Below are positions 54,579 to 64,000 of a stretch of DNA of 64,000 bases, one piece after another. Origin of the DNA: a bacterium (GTDB lineage: Bacteria > Campylobacterota > Campylobacteria > Campylobacterales > Sulfurimonadaceae); NCBI GenBank assembly GCA_018822665.1, contig JAHJJX010000031.1, forward strand, positions 1-64,000. Reading direction: 5' to 3'. The first letter of the stretch is position 1; the number at the start of each line of letters is the position of its first letter. The position numbers and the translations under genes were made by a program. A model generated the notes under the pieces. The model was given only the letters and a program-made list of their open reading frames with translations, had not been told where the DNA came from and searched no databases.

Positions 54579-55958
54579 TTAATTACTTTGAGCCGCAATT
54601 TGCGCATTTGCTATCTCTGTAAACATAGAGGAAGCAGAATTTATTTTACTTATGATTAAATCGAAGGCGGCATACTGCTTTTTCATTATCTCATACTTAG
54701 CATCCAATCTTTCAGTAGCGGTAGTTTTTCTCTCTTCAAGCGTTGTAATATTTTCGGCAATAGAATTTTTAAACAAATCCAACGTTGCATTGTATTTTGT
54801 ATAGCCTTCTACTTTTGTAGCGAGTTCATTAAATGCTCCCTCCACTTCAACCGTAGAACCATCGGTATTTGTAAAAGTCCCCCCTGCAAAAAACGCTTCC
54901 ACATTTGCAGGATTCTCATCTAACTTTGTATTTAACACGGTTTTATCCACCGTCATTTTTCCGTCTTTATCGACATCAAACCCGTAATCCGCCATAGAGC
55001 CGACACCTCCGCCAATACTTGCAATCATGTCTTCTATAGCTCTTTTCATATTTTTTATAGTGCTTTCGCCTGAGAAAATTCCTCTCTCCGCACTGTCGGT
55101 ACTCGGTTTTGTCATCTTCGTTAATTCGGTGATTGCAGAATTGTATTTTTCAACAAAGCTGTCAATTTTTGTCATGATGTTATCGCGGTTTTGCTCTATG
55201 CTCACTACAGATGCGCCAACTTCTTTTAAAGTAATACTCAAACCGCTGATTAAATCACTCACTAAATTGCTCGTACGCGTTATAGACTGGCCGTTAAACG
55301 TAAAGTTAGCATCAATACCCGACTGTATAGCAGTCGCATCAAAGGAGGTAGTCAGCCTTGTATCCAAGGCCGGCGCATTATTATCCGTCATGGTAATATT
55401 TTGCGTTGTTCCCGTATCGGCGGAACTTATAAATAAACGGAACTCACCGCTGTTTATCTGAACAATCGTCGCATCCACTTTGTCCCCTGCGATATCATTA
55501 ATAAGCTTTTTAAAATCATCCAGCGTTGTCGTTGCGTCATAATCTATTGTAAAGTCCTGAGCGTCTATATTTAAATTCATACTGCCCGCACCAGAAGCGA
55601 TAAGATCAGTTCTAGCTCCAAATGCGCCCGATTGCTCTATCTGCTTTGTTGCCAAAGTAACAACATTGAGCGTAAAATCCTGTATATCGCTGCTTGCAGC
55701 CGCAGTAGCCGTAACGGATGAGCCGCTAATGGTGGCTGAGCGTTCATCAAAAAGAGTCTGACTTTTCACAGCCGTTATGCTGTCTATAAAATTTTTCATG
55801 CTCGCTTCTATAAGAGTCATAGCATCTTTTTTGTCATTCTCATTCGCTAAATTCAACTCGATTGGTTTAATTTGCGCAGATTCATCGGCACTTCTCAACT
55901 GGTCTAAAACATCTTGCGTTAAAATACTCGAACCCACACCAAGTGAACTGATACCCAT
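54579..55958 (-). CDS. fliD: Flagellar hook-associated protein 2 (filament cap) FliD
   Basis: A protein of 459 residues. The N-terminal coiled region (LTQDVLDQLRSADESAQIKPIE), the central beta domains, the FliD-specific FNGQSITRTSN, and the C-terminal coiled helix (LEERKTTATERLDAKYEIMKKQ) fit FliD. It caps the growing flagellar filament. It is transcribed divergently from pseB, leaving a 149-bp shared control region. Confidence 0.95.
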   Translation of the reverse strand: MGISSLGVGSSILTQDVLDQLRSADESAQIKPIELNLANENDKKDAMTLIEASMKNFIDSITAVKSQTLFDERSATISGSSVTATAAASSDIQDFTLNVVTLATKQIEQSGAFGARTDLIASGAGSMNLNIDAQDFTIDYDATTTLDDFKKLINDIAGDKVDATIVQINSGEFRLFISSADTGTTQNITMTDNNAPALDTRLTTSFDATAIQSGIDANFTFNGQSITRTSNLVSDLISGLSITLKEVGASVVSIEQNRDNIMTKIDSFVEKYNSAITELTKMTKPSTDSAERGIFSGESTIKNMKRAIEDMIASIGGGVGSMADYGFDVDKDGKMTVDKTVLNTKLDENPANVEAFFAGGTFTNTDGSTVEVEGAFNELATKVEGYTKYNATLDLFKNSIAENITTLEERKTTATERLDAKYEIMKKQYAAFDLIISKINSASSMFTEIANAQIAAQSN

Positions 55959-56012
55959 AATAAATCCTTTTTATAAACTGTCTTACAAAGCTTTTATTTT
56001 TTACTAGGAACA

Positions 56013-56039
56013 AAATCGACAAATTGTATTATTCTTTTA
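56013..56039 (-). promoter_or_regulatory. Candidate sigma-28 (FliA) promoter of fliD
   Basis: On the minus strand, TAAAAG (56039-56034) is followed 15 nt later by CGATTT (56018-56013), close to the epsilon-type FliA pattern. The predicted start is about 50 nt before fliD. Confidence 0.45.
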
Positions 56040-56060
56040 GCAAAATCTAAAAATGATATA

Positions 56061-56076
56061 TGGCACTCTTTTTGCT
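56061..56076 (+). promoter_or_regulatory. Sigma-54 (RpoN) promoter of the pse operon
   Basis: TGGCAC-N5-TTGCT, a full match to the -24/-12 consensus. The predicted start is near 56087, 20 nt before pseB. RpoN controls middle flagellar genes in Campylobacterota, which fits a flagellin-glycosylation operon. Confidence 0.8.
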
Positions 56077-56083
56077 CTGATAA

Positions 56084-57115
<1,032 letters not shown>

Positions 57116-58243
57116 ATGATTCCCTATTCCACTCAGCATATTGAACAAGATGATATAGATGCTGTCGTTGAAGTTTTAAAATCATCCCACCTGACGCAGG
57201 GGGAGAAAGTTTCAGAGTTTGAAGCTATGCTTTGTGATTATGTCAATGTTGCACATGCCGTTTGTTTCAACTCTGCAACCTCCGCACTTCTTGGGGCATA
57301 TACCGTGGGCGAAATCAGCGAAGGAGATGAGATTATCACCACTCCCATCAGTTTCGTTGCCACTTCAAATATGTTTGTTGTTCTTGGGGCAAAGCCCGTC
57401 TGGTGCGATGTAAAACTTGACGGAAATATAGATGAAAGAGGGATTGAGAAACTGATAACGCCAAAAACAAAGGCTATCGTCGTTGTGGATTTTGGAGGAA
57501 AACCCGTTGAGATGCAGTGCATAAGCGAAATTGCGAAAAAACATAATCTGCTTCTCATTGATGATGCATCCCACGCTCTGGGTTCAAGTATCAACGGCAA
57601 AAAAATCGGCTCTTTTGCAGATATGAGCATCTTTAGTTTTCATGCCATTAAGCCCATCACCACCGGTGAGGGGGGAGCTGTTTTAACCGACAATGCGGAG
57701 TATGCAGCAAAATTAAAACTTTTTCGCTCTCACGGCATAATAAAAAAAGCCCTTTGGAATTCAGATATGCTAAGTCTTGGACATAATTTCAGGCTAACGG
57801 AATTTGCCGCTGCTCTTGGGATAAGCCAGCTTAAAAAGCTCGATGGTTTCATACAAAAACGAACAAAAATAGCCTCGTATTACGATAAACGATTTTGCAA
57901 TGAAAAGCTTTTTATATGCCAACAGATTCCACATGCCGACATCTCTGCGAGACATCTCTATCCTATTATTTTAAACCCTGAACTTCAATGTTCAAAAGAA
58001 GATATTTTTACGCAACTTCTGGCATGTGGAATCGGAGTGCAGGTTCACTATAAACCCATCTATCAAAACAGTTTTTACAAAGAAAAATTCGGTGAAATCT
58101 CCCTGCCTGTTGCAAATGATTTTTACAAAAGTGAAATCTCCCTCCCCTGCCAGCATAAAATGACGCTTGATGATGCGAAGTTTGTAGCCGACACATTTTT
58201 AAAAATCATTCATACCTACAAACTCAAGGGGTGCAGTTTTTAA
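57116..58243 (+). CDS. pseC: UDP-4-amino-4,6-dideoxy-AltNAc aminotransferase PseC
   Basis: A protein of 375 residues of the DegT/DnrJ/EryC1 type. The PLP-binding lysine is in FSFHAIKPITTGEGG, and the helix-capping aspartate is in LLIDDASHALGS. It carries out the second pse step. It contains two exact 11-mer copies in opposite orientation (57927, 58021), read in different frames, and a near-copy at 57249. Confidence 0.95.
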   Translation: MIPYSTQHIEQDDIDAVVEVLKSSHLTQGEKVSEFEAMLCDYVNVAHAVCFNSATSALLGAYTVGEISEGDEIITTPISFVATSNMFVVLGAKPVWCDVKLDGNIDERGIEKLITPKTKAIVVVDFGGKPVEMQCISEIAKKHNLLLIDDASHALGSSINGKKIGSFADMSIFSFHAIKPITTGEGGAVLTDNAEYAAKLKLFRSHGIIKKALWNSDMLSLGHNFRLTEFAAALGISQLKKLDGFIQKRTKIASYYDKRFCNEKLFICQQIPHADISARHLYPIILNPELQCSKEDIFTQLLACGIGVQVHYKPIYQNSFYKEKFGEISLPVANDFYKSEISLPCQHKMTLDDAKFVADTFLKIIHTYKLKGCSF

Positions 58244-59718
58244 TGAAAACTTCAACAGCCGACAGCCTTGAGTATCTCAAACTAGGACTTCTGTGCAAAA
58301 GTAAAAACGACGCACAAAATGCGGAACTTTATTTTAAAAAAGCGATAGAAATCGACCCGCTTTGCAGTGATGCTTATGAAAACATCGGCGATTTGTACAA
58401 AGAGCATCATTTTATGCAGGATGCAAAAAAGTGTTATGCCATGGCAATAAAACTCAATCCCAATCAGCTGACTTCCTACATCCCTCTAGGACAGATTTAT
58501 CAAGGCGACAATGATATGCAGAGTGCACTTTTTTGCTTTGAAAAAGCACTTGAAATAAACCCCGATATTGCTCAAACCTACACGAGTATCGGAAATCTTT
58601 ACTTTGCCGATGGAAATTTAACGCAGGCAAAACCTTATTATCAAAAAGCTATCTCTCTCAACCCCGCAAGTTATGAATCTTACAATAATTTTGCTTCTTG
58701 CTTTATGTATCAAAACAAACTCAAACAGGCAAAAAAGTATTATAAAAAAGCACTTGAGATAAACCCGAAAGGAAGTTTATCGCTCTATAATTTATCTCTG
58801 ATTTCTTTGCTTGAAAAAGAGTACATATCGGGGTTTAATCAATACAGACACAGATACAGCCACGAAGTAAGAGGAAGCAGTCTTGGAGGAGTTGCCTACC
58901 CGCCCACACTCCTCACCCCAAACGACGATATTTCCGAAAAAACACTCTATATCAGTCATGAGCAGGGCTTGGGCGACACCATACAGTTCATCCGTTTTTT
59001 ACCGTTTTTTTTAGAAAAAAATGCACATATTCTTTGTTACGTTCCCCCCTCTTTAAAAAAGCTTTTTGAGTACAACTATCCGGAGGTTGAATTTGTTTTG
59101 CCCAAAACGAACATCTCCTTTGATTATAACTTTCCCATGCTCGAAGCACCGTATCTGCTTGGGACAAGCTATGAAACAATCCCTTATGGGGAAAAATATA
59201 TCCGCGTCCATCCTGAGGATGCTGCGGCATTTCAGGCAAAACACGACATTTGCAAAACGAAAAAAAAGATTGGAATCTGCTATCGCGGTTCTCAAGGTGC
59301 CAATGCGGTGAAAAACAGGTCTTTGGAACTCGAATATCTGCTTTCGTATCTCAATAAATTGCAGGGTAGTTTTGAATTATACTCTTTGCAATACGAAAGA
59401 ACCCCTCAAGAAGATGCGCTTTTAAAAGCGCACAATGTTAACAATTTGGGAGTCCATATACAAGATTTTTACGATACGGCGCTTGGGATTGATGCCATGG
59501 ATTTGCTCATCAGCATCGACACCTCTTTTCTTCACCTTTGCGGTGCTATGGGAAAAGAGAGTTTTGCTCTGGTGAAATTCTCCCCCGACTGGAGATGGGG
59601 GCTTCAGGGGAGCACTAGCAAATGGTATGAGAGTATCACGATTATAAGACAAAAAGCAATGGGAGACTGGGAGAATGTTTTGGATACTCTTCTTGTCTTG
59701 CTTAAGGAAAAACTATGA
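58243..59718 (+). CDS. TPR protein with a C-terminal GT9-like glycosyltransferase domain
   Basis: About 491 residues from ATG 58243 (TAATG overlap with pseC), with AAGGGG upstream; an in-frame GTG at 58231 would sit inside that ribosome site. Five TPRs cover about 10-180 (AIEIDPLCSDAYENIGDLY, ALEINPDIAQTYTSIGNLY). A heptosyltransferase/GT9-like domain follows (ISHEQGLGDTIQFIRF, SIDTSFLHLCGAMGKE). Position inside the pse operon suggests it transfers pseudaminic acid to flagellin, like a Maf-type role, or acts on another surface protein. This is inference. Confidence 0.75.
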   Translation: MKTSTADSLEYLKLGLLCKSKNDAQNAELYFKKAIEIDPLCSDAYENIGDLYKEHHFMQDAKKCYAMAIKLNPNQLTSYIPLGQIYQGDNDMQSALFCFEKALEINPDIAQTYTSIGNLYFADGNLTQAKPYYQKAISLNPASYESYNNFASCFMYQNKLKQAKKYYKKALEINPKGSLSLYNLSLISLLEKEYISGFNQYRHRYSHEVRGSSLGGVAYPPTLLTPNDDISEKTLYISHEQGLGDTIQFIRFLPFFLEKNAHILCYVPPSLKKLFEYNYPEVEFVLPKTNISFDYNFPMLEAPYLLGTSYETIPYGEKYIRVHPEDAAAFQAKHDICKTKKKIGICYRGSQGANAVKNRSLELEYLLSYLNKLQGSFELYSLQYERTPQEDALLKAHNVNNLGVHIQDFYDTALGIDAMDLLISIDTSFLHLCGAMGKESFALVKFSPDWRWGLQGSTSKWYESITIIRQKAMGDWENVLDTLLVLLKEKL

Positions 59719-60407
59719 AAAATGCAGTAGCCATCATCCCTGCACGGGGGAAAAGCAAAAGAATTCCACACAAAAACATCAAAGATTTTCACGGTAAACC
59801 GCTCATCGCCTACTCCATAGAAGCGGCTTTGAGAAGCGGACTTTTTGAGCGGGTGATTGTTTCAACCGATGATGAGGAGATTGCAAAAGTGGCGCGCAGA
59901 TACGGCGCCCAAGTTCCTTTTATGCGCCCTGATGCACTTGCCGATGATTTTACGGGAACAGATGCCGTAACGGCGCATGCCCTGCATTGGCTAAAGGAAA
60001 ACGCTCAGCATTATGATTTTGTCTGCACCATTTATGCAACGGCTCCCCTTTTGGATGAAAAATATCTCATCCAAGGGCTCCAAATGCTCAAAAATTCCGA
60101 TGCCATCAACGCCTTTTCATGCACCTCTATGCCTTTTCCTATACAGCGCACTTTTAAGATAACACAAGAGGGAAGATGCGAAATGTTTTTTCCCCAGCAC
60201 TACCATACAAGAAGTCAGGATTTGGAAGAAGCGTATCAGGATGCAGGGCAGTTTTACTGGAGCAAAATAGGCAAAAGTTCCGATGTTATCTTCTCTAGCG
60301 AGAGTATTCCAATCGTCTTGCCACGCCATCTTGTTCAAGATATTGACACCCAAGAAGACTGGAAGAGAGCCGAGTTTATGTACGAAGCCCTTATAAAATC
60401 AAAATGA
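59715..60407 (+). CDS. pseF: Pseudaminate cytidylyltransferase PseF
   Basis: A protein of 230 residues with the CMP-sugar synthetase start IIPARGKSKRIPHKNIKDF and the motif TIYATAPLLDEKYL. It activates pseudaminic acid with CTP. It overlaps its neighbours by 4 bp on each side. Confidence 0.95.
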   Translation: MKNAVAIIPARGKSKRIPHKNIKDFHGKPLIAYSIEAALRSGLFERVIVSTDDEEIAKVARRYGAQVPFMRPDALADDFTGTDAVTAHALHWLKENAQHYDFVCTIYATAPLLDEKYLIQGLQMLKNSDAINAFSCTSMPFPIQRTFKITQEGRCEMFFPQHYHTRSQDLEEAYQDAGQFYWSKIGKSSDVIFSSESIPIVLPRHLVQDIDTQEDWKRAEFMYEALIKSK

Positions 60408-61345
60408 ATATCTTAATAAGGGCGGACGCATCCAACACAATCGGAACAGGTCATATCATGCGTGATTTGATTTTGGCACACGAATTAAAAAAACAGTATC
60501 CACATGCCAAGATACTTTTTGCCACACGCAATCTTGCCGGAAATATCAATCATAAAATACTCGAAGCAGGCTATACAATACACACCCTGCACTCACATGC
60601 CAAAGATGAACTTTTAGAATGTATGCAAAAATTTCAAACAAATATGCTGGTGATTGACCATTACAAAATCGACTATGCGTATGAAAGTTTTCTCAAAAAC
60701 AATTCAGAGGCAAAAATTTTGGTTTTTGATGACACCTACGTCCAACACAACTGCGACATACTTTTAAACCATAACATAAGTGCTGATGAAAAAAAATATA
60801 AAAACCTGCTTCCACAAGGGTGTGAGCTTCGCTGCGGAGCAAAATACACCCTCCTAAGAGAAGAGTTTACAGAGCAAAAAGCAAAACAAAAAGCTTTAAA
60901 AAATTTCCATAAAAAAATGAATATTTTAGTTGCCTTGGGCGGTACGGATAATTTCAATCTCAATATAAAAATTTTAGAGCTTCTCAAAGGTTTTAAAAAT
61001 ATTCAGGTTCATCTCATCACCACAACAGCCAATAAAAATCTGAAAAAACTTCAAAACTATGCAAAAAGCAAAAAATTTGCAAAACTTCATATCAACACAA
61101 ATCAGATGGCGCAAAAGATGGCAGAGGCCGATTTGGGAATCATCACTCCCAGCGTAAGCGCAAATGAAGCGTATTTTATGAATTTGGATTTTATTGCAAT
61201 AAAAATAGTATCCAACCAAAATGCCATGTATAAATATTTAAAACGAAAAAGATTTAAAACATTAGATAAATTCAATAAAAGGGGTTTGAAGTGTCATTTG
61301 ATGAAAGCTGGGAAAAACAAATCTATTCACAAAATAAACATATAA
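60404..61345 (+). CDS. pseG: UDP-2,4-diacetamido-2,4,6-trideoxy-beta-L-altropyranose hydrolase PseG
   Basis: A protein of 313 residues of GT-B-like fold. The N-terminal IRADASNTIGTGHIMRDL carries the catalytic-region GxGHxxR. A second domain starts at about 165 (ILVALGGTDNFNL). It is about 40 residues longer than Campylobacter PseG (274). The last 55 bp overlap the next gene. Confidence 0.92.
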   Translation: MNILIRADASNTIGTGHIMRDLILAHELKKQYPHAKILFATRNLAGNINHKILEAGYTIHTLHSHAKDELLECMQKFQTNMLVIDHYKIDYAYESFLKNNSEAKILVFDDTYVQHNCDILLNHNISADEKKYKNLLPQGCELRCGAKYTLLREEFTEQKAKQKALKNFHKKMNILVALGGTDNFNLNIKILELLKGFKNIQVHLITTTANKNLKKLQNYAKSKKFAKLHINTNQMAQKMAEADLGIITPSVSANEAYFMNLDFIAIKIVSNQNAMYKYLKRKRFKTLDKFNKRGLKCHLMKAGKNKSIHKINI

Positions 61346-62007
61346 ACAGATACCCTTACGGGGAATTGGTTTCTATTTTTTTCAACTCTTTAAAATTTTT
61401 GCCGCAAGAGCGTTGTGGCGAAAAAAAAGAGATGAAAATTTTAGAGCTTGGTTGCGGAAGCGGGAACAATCTCTGGTTTTTATCGGAACTCGGGTTTGAT
61501 GTTTACGGAGTGGATGCAAGCAGCAGTGCATGTGCAATTGCAAAAAAAGAGTGTGAAAAACGGGGCACGTATCCAAATATTCTCGAAGCTTCTTTTGATA
61601 AGCTGCCTTTTGAGGAGAATTGTTTCGACATCATCATTGACAGAGAATCAACGTATTGCGGCACAAAAGAGAGTATCAAAAACTCCTGGAGTGAAGCAAA
61701 TAGAGTTTTAAAAAGCAAAGGAGTTGTCATCTCCTTTATGTTTTGCGATGACAGTCCCGACCTGCTGAAGATACAAAACAAAGAGATTCAGGCGACCTGC
61801 CTTGAACCAAACACCTATACGGATGTTCAAAAAGGAACATTTAAAGACACGGGAATCGTTCATTTTACAAGCTACGACGAACTGCTGGATATCTTTTCAT
61901 TTTGCGATATTCAATTTATCAATAAAAATACATCTCTTAGGGTATATAATAATTCAAATAATCAATTTAACTATTGCGAATGGATTGTTGTGGGGGTCAA
62001 AAAATGA
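61291..62007 (+). CDS. Class I SAM-dependent methyltransferase
   Basis: A protein of 238 residues from GTG 61291, which has AAAAGGGG 6 nt upstream. The SAM site is ILELGCGSGNNLWFLSELGF, followed by VYGVDASSSAC and FDIIIDRES. It is not part of the standard pseudaminic acid pathway. It may methylate the sugar or an intermediate, as in some variant flagellar glycans. The substrate is unknown. The 55-bp overlap with pseG is unusually long. Confidence 0.85.
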   Translation: MSFDESWEKQIYSQNKHINRYPYGELVSIFFNSLKFLPQERCGEKKEMKILELGCGSGNNLWFLSELGFDVYGVDASSSACAIAKKECEKRGTYPNILEASFDKLPFEENCFDIIIDRESTYCGTKESIKNSWSEANRVLKSKGVVISFMFCDDSPDLLKIQNKEIQATCLEPNTYTDVQKGTFKDTGIVHFTSYDELLDIFSFCDIQFINKNTSLRVYNNSNNQFNYCEWIVVGVKK

Positions 62008-63026
62008 GTGTTTTTATTATTGCGGAAGTGGGGATAAACCATAACGGCGATATCTCTCTTGCCAAAAAGATGATAGATGAAGCCAAAAGAGCCGGAGCCG
62101 ACTGTGTAAAGTTTCAAACTTTTAAAGCTCAAGAGTTTGTAAGTGATGCAAGCCAAACCTATACCTACACTTCCGGGGGCAAAGAGATTACGGAATCTAT
62201 GCTGGAAATGTTTCAAAGGTATGAGTTTAACAAACAAGAGTGGATTGAAATCATAGCCTACTGCAAAGAAAAAGGGATTGCCTTTAGCTCCACCGCGCAA
62301 AATAGTTCCGATTTGGACTTTTTGCTCTCCCTGACAAAACTCCCTTTTATTAAAGTAGGAAGCGATGATTTGACATCTCTGCAACAACTCCGATACTACG
62401 CTTCTAAAGGACTGCCTATGATAATCTCCGCAGGGATGGCGTATGAGTCAGAGATACACGATGCTCTTGAGGCCATAAGAGAAACAAGGAACGATGACAT
62501 CACCGTCTTGCATTGCGTCTCCTCCTACCCGACGCAAGCAGAAGAGGTCAATCTGAAAAAAATCCCCGCTATCAAAAATATCTTTGGAGTGAAAGTGGGT
62601 TTTTCCGACCATACGCTAGGAAGTACGGCCGCAGTCGGGGCTGTTTGTTTTGGAGCTTGCGTCATAGAAAAACACTTCACTCTTGATAATGCCATGGCAG
62701 GACCCGACCACTGGTTCAGCGTCAATCCAAAAGAGCTCCAAAAGTACATACAAGATATCCGTTTTATTGAAAATGCCATCGGCTCAAGTGAATTGAAACC
62801 GACAACAAAAGAGTTGGAGATGCGAAAACTCGCACGCAGAAAAGTTGTAGCCAAAACAGAGATACAAGCAGGCCAAACCATAGAAGCACGGCATGTGGAC
62901 TTCAAAAGAGTAAATGCCTCCGCACAAGGAACCGTAGAGCCAAAAAATGCACAACTTCTCTTTGGAAAAACTGCAAAATCAAACATAGCAAAAAACACCC
63001 CAATCACTTTGGAGATGCTCTCGTGA
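62004..63026 (+). CDS. pseI: Pseudaminic acid synthase PseI
   Basis: About 340 residues from ATG 62004, the ATGA overlap with the previous stop; a TTG ten codons earlier adds nothing conserved. The NeuB-type barrel has IIAEVGINHNGDISLAKKM, GADCVKFQTF, FSDHTLGS and EKHFTLD. The C-terminal SAF/antifreeze-like domain is from about 280 (ARRKVVAKTEIQAGQTIE). It condenses the PseG product with phosphoenolpyruvate. Confidence 0.95.
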   Translation: MSVFIIAEVGINHNGDISLAKKMIDEAKRAGADCVKFQTFKAQEFVSDASQTYTYTSGGKEITESMLEMFQRYEFNKQEWIEIIAYCKEKGIAFSSTAQNSSDLDFLLSLTKLPFIKVGSDDLTSLQQLRYYASKGLPMIISAGMAYESEIHDALEAIRETRNDDITVLHCVSSYPTQAEEVNLKKIPAIKNIFGVKVGFSDHTLGSTAAVGAVCFGACVIEKHFTLDNAMAGPDHWFSVNPKELQKYIQDIRFIENAIGSSELKPTTKELEMRKLARRKVVAKTEIQAGQTIEARHVDFKRVNASAQGTVEPKNAQLLFGKTAKSNIAKNTPITLEMLS

Positions 63027-63499
63027 AGCAAAATTTTAACTGCGAGGGTTATGAGCTTCTTAATTATCTCAATCTTCATCCGCAAGAAATAGAGATGATT
63101 TTGGAGTGGAGAAACCATGAAAGCGTAAGAACTTTTATGAGAGAGCAAAACATCATAAGTATGCAAGAACATCTGAGCTATCTCGATAACTTAAAAAACA
63201 ATAAGCAAAAGTTTTGTTTTTTACTCAAAGAAAAGGGTGCGTATCTAGGGGTGATTGAGTTGAGTAAGATTACAAAAAACAGTGCCTACATTGCTTTAAA
63301 TAAAAATCCACATGCCAAGCATGTCGGAGCAAAACTCATGAAAGCCCTCGAGTGCACGGCCGCAAATATCTTTAAGTTGCAGCTTTTAAAATTGTCTGTT
63401 TTACAAACCAATACCCTCGCCTTTGCCCTGTATGAAAAATCCGGTTTTAAGCTGATATCAAAAAACGAAAGAGAGTTTTTTATGGAAAAAAGCTTATGA
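63023..63499 (+). CDS. pseH: GNAT acetyltransferase PseH
   Basis: A protein of 158 residues from GTG 63023 (GTGA overlap), with GGAG upstream. It has a GNAT fold: ILEWRNHESVRTFM (typical of PseH), acetyl-CoA loop region NPHAKHVGAKLMKAL, and YEKSGFKLISKNERE. It N-acetylates UDP-4-amino-4,6-dideoxy-AltNAc, the third pse step, although it lies last in the gene order. Confidence 0.88.
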   Translation: MKQNFNCEGYELLNYLNLHPQEIEMILEWRNHESVRTFMREQNIISMQEHLSYLDNLKNNKQKFCFLLKEKGAYLGVIELSKITKNSAYIALNKNPHAKHVGAKLMKALECTAANIFKLQLLKLSVLQTNTLAFALYEKSGFKLISKNEREFFMEKSL

Positions 63500-64000
63500 T
63501 AGTCTCTGCCCACCAAAGCGCTTACAACCCTTGGCTAGGGTATATGCATAAAATACTTGTTTCTGATGTTTTTGTCGTGATGGATGACGTACAGTTTGAG
63601 AAAAATTCTTTTATCAACAGAAATAAAATCCTACAAAACAAGAATGAAATAATGCTGAGTATCCCTATACATACAAAAGACTACAAGTCAAAAACCATCA
63701 AAGATATGCAGATAAGTTCGGGCATGTGGAAAACAAAACATCTCAAAAGCATAGAGCAGTCCTACAAGAAATCACCCTGCTTTGAAGAGGTTTTTTGCCA
63801 ACTTGAAAATATTTATCTACAAGAGAGCGACTTGCTGATTGATTATACGAATGCTTTTCTTGATTTTTTGGTTTCATACCTGCAAATACAAACAAAAATA
63901 ATCTATGCAAGCAGCTTAAATATTAGATCAAAAAAACTCGATTATGTGATAGAACTCACTCAAAAAGTCGGAGGAGACTGTTTTGTTTTTGGCTCTCTTG
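63496..64000 (+). CDS. WbqC-like family protein, 5' part
   Basis: It begins at ATG 63496 (ATGA overlap with pseH) and runs off the window after 168 codons without a stop. The N-terminus SAHQSAYNPWLGYMHKI followed by DVFVVMDDVQFEKNSF is the WbqC signature, including the conserved asparagines of NRNKI. WbqC-like proteins are found in surface-polysaccharide and flagellin-glycan clusters; their reaction is not firmly known. One exact 11-mer copy lies at 63721. Confidence 0.88.
   Translation, partial: MIVSAHQSAYNPWLGYMHKILVSDVFVVMDDVQFEKNSFINRNKILQNKNEIMLSIPIHTKDYKSKTIKDMQISSGMWKTKHLKSIEQSYKKSPCFEEVFCQLENIYLQESDLLIDYTNAFLDFLVSYLQIQTKIIYASSLNIRSKKLDYVIELTQKVGGDCFVFGSL

Overview
The window looks like a chromosomal segment of a free-living Campylobacterota (Epsilonproteobacteria), most like Sulfurimonas or a close relative. 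The signs are AT-rich DNA, gene-dense operons with many 1-20 bp overlaps, a pseudaminic-acid flagellin glycosylation locus next to fliD/fliS, a sigma-54 promoter on a flagella-associated operon, and a small SRP RNA of the epsilon type. The genus assignment is an inference from gene content.

Layout. (1) 1-12.6 kb: a Pel-type exopolysaccharide operon on the minus strand in the order pelC-D-E-F-G-A, followed by a PelB split into two genes. The 3' end of a galE-like epimerase runs into it from the left. (2) 12.7-17.1 kb: a DUF155/RMD1 membrane protein, a Nudix hydrolase, an unrecognised low-complexity ORF with 330 bp of degenerate DNA, five tRNA genes (Leu, Arg, Arg, His, Pro), and a sodium:neurotransmitter-type symporter. 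(3) 17.2-24.2 kb: thiG, nnr, a P-loop protein and purN on the minus strand, then kdsD-rluB-yjbQ-rarA on the plus strand. (4) 24.3-28.0 kb: a NIT-domain chemoreceptor and a STAS / SpoIIE-HATPase partner-switching pair, closed by a perfect 15-bp bidirectional terminator. (5) 28.0-28.7 kb: rplT and rpmI. (6) 29.0-39.2 kb: a complete-looking type II secretion operon (gspG-H-F-K-L-M-N-C-D-E-I-J). (7) 39.4-52.2 kb: three very large exported lipoproteins (cadherin-like adhesin, subtilisin-like protease, Ig/PKD-like protein) plus one small exported protein, directly upstream of the secretion operon and plausibly its cargo. (8) 52.2-56.0 kb: SRP RNA, a nucleosidase-like protein, an SDR enzyme, and fliT-like/fliS/fliD. 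(9) 56.1-64 kb: pseB-C-[TPR/GT9]-F-G-[methyltransferase]-I-H and a partial WbqC-like gene.

Working together: the Pel operon builds and exports a cationic biofilm polysaccharide and is probably gated by c-di-GMP through PelD. The type II system and the neighbouring lipoproteins look like a cell-surface adhesion/proteolysis module. The fliD/pse block makes, caps and glycosylates the flagellum. The window therefore concentrates surface and lifestyle functions.

The most notable pattern is not a gene. An 11-mer, GGCATGTGGAA (or its complement TTCCACATGCC), occurs 18 times exactly and at least 11 more times with one mismatch. It lies in all reading frames, is balanced on both strands, and forms an inverted pair in an intergenic hairpin. 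About 0.03 copies would be expected by chance. This is the behaviour of a DNA uptake sequence of the Neisseria/Haemophilus kind, and I know of no described uptake sequence in Campylobacterota.
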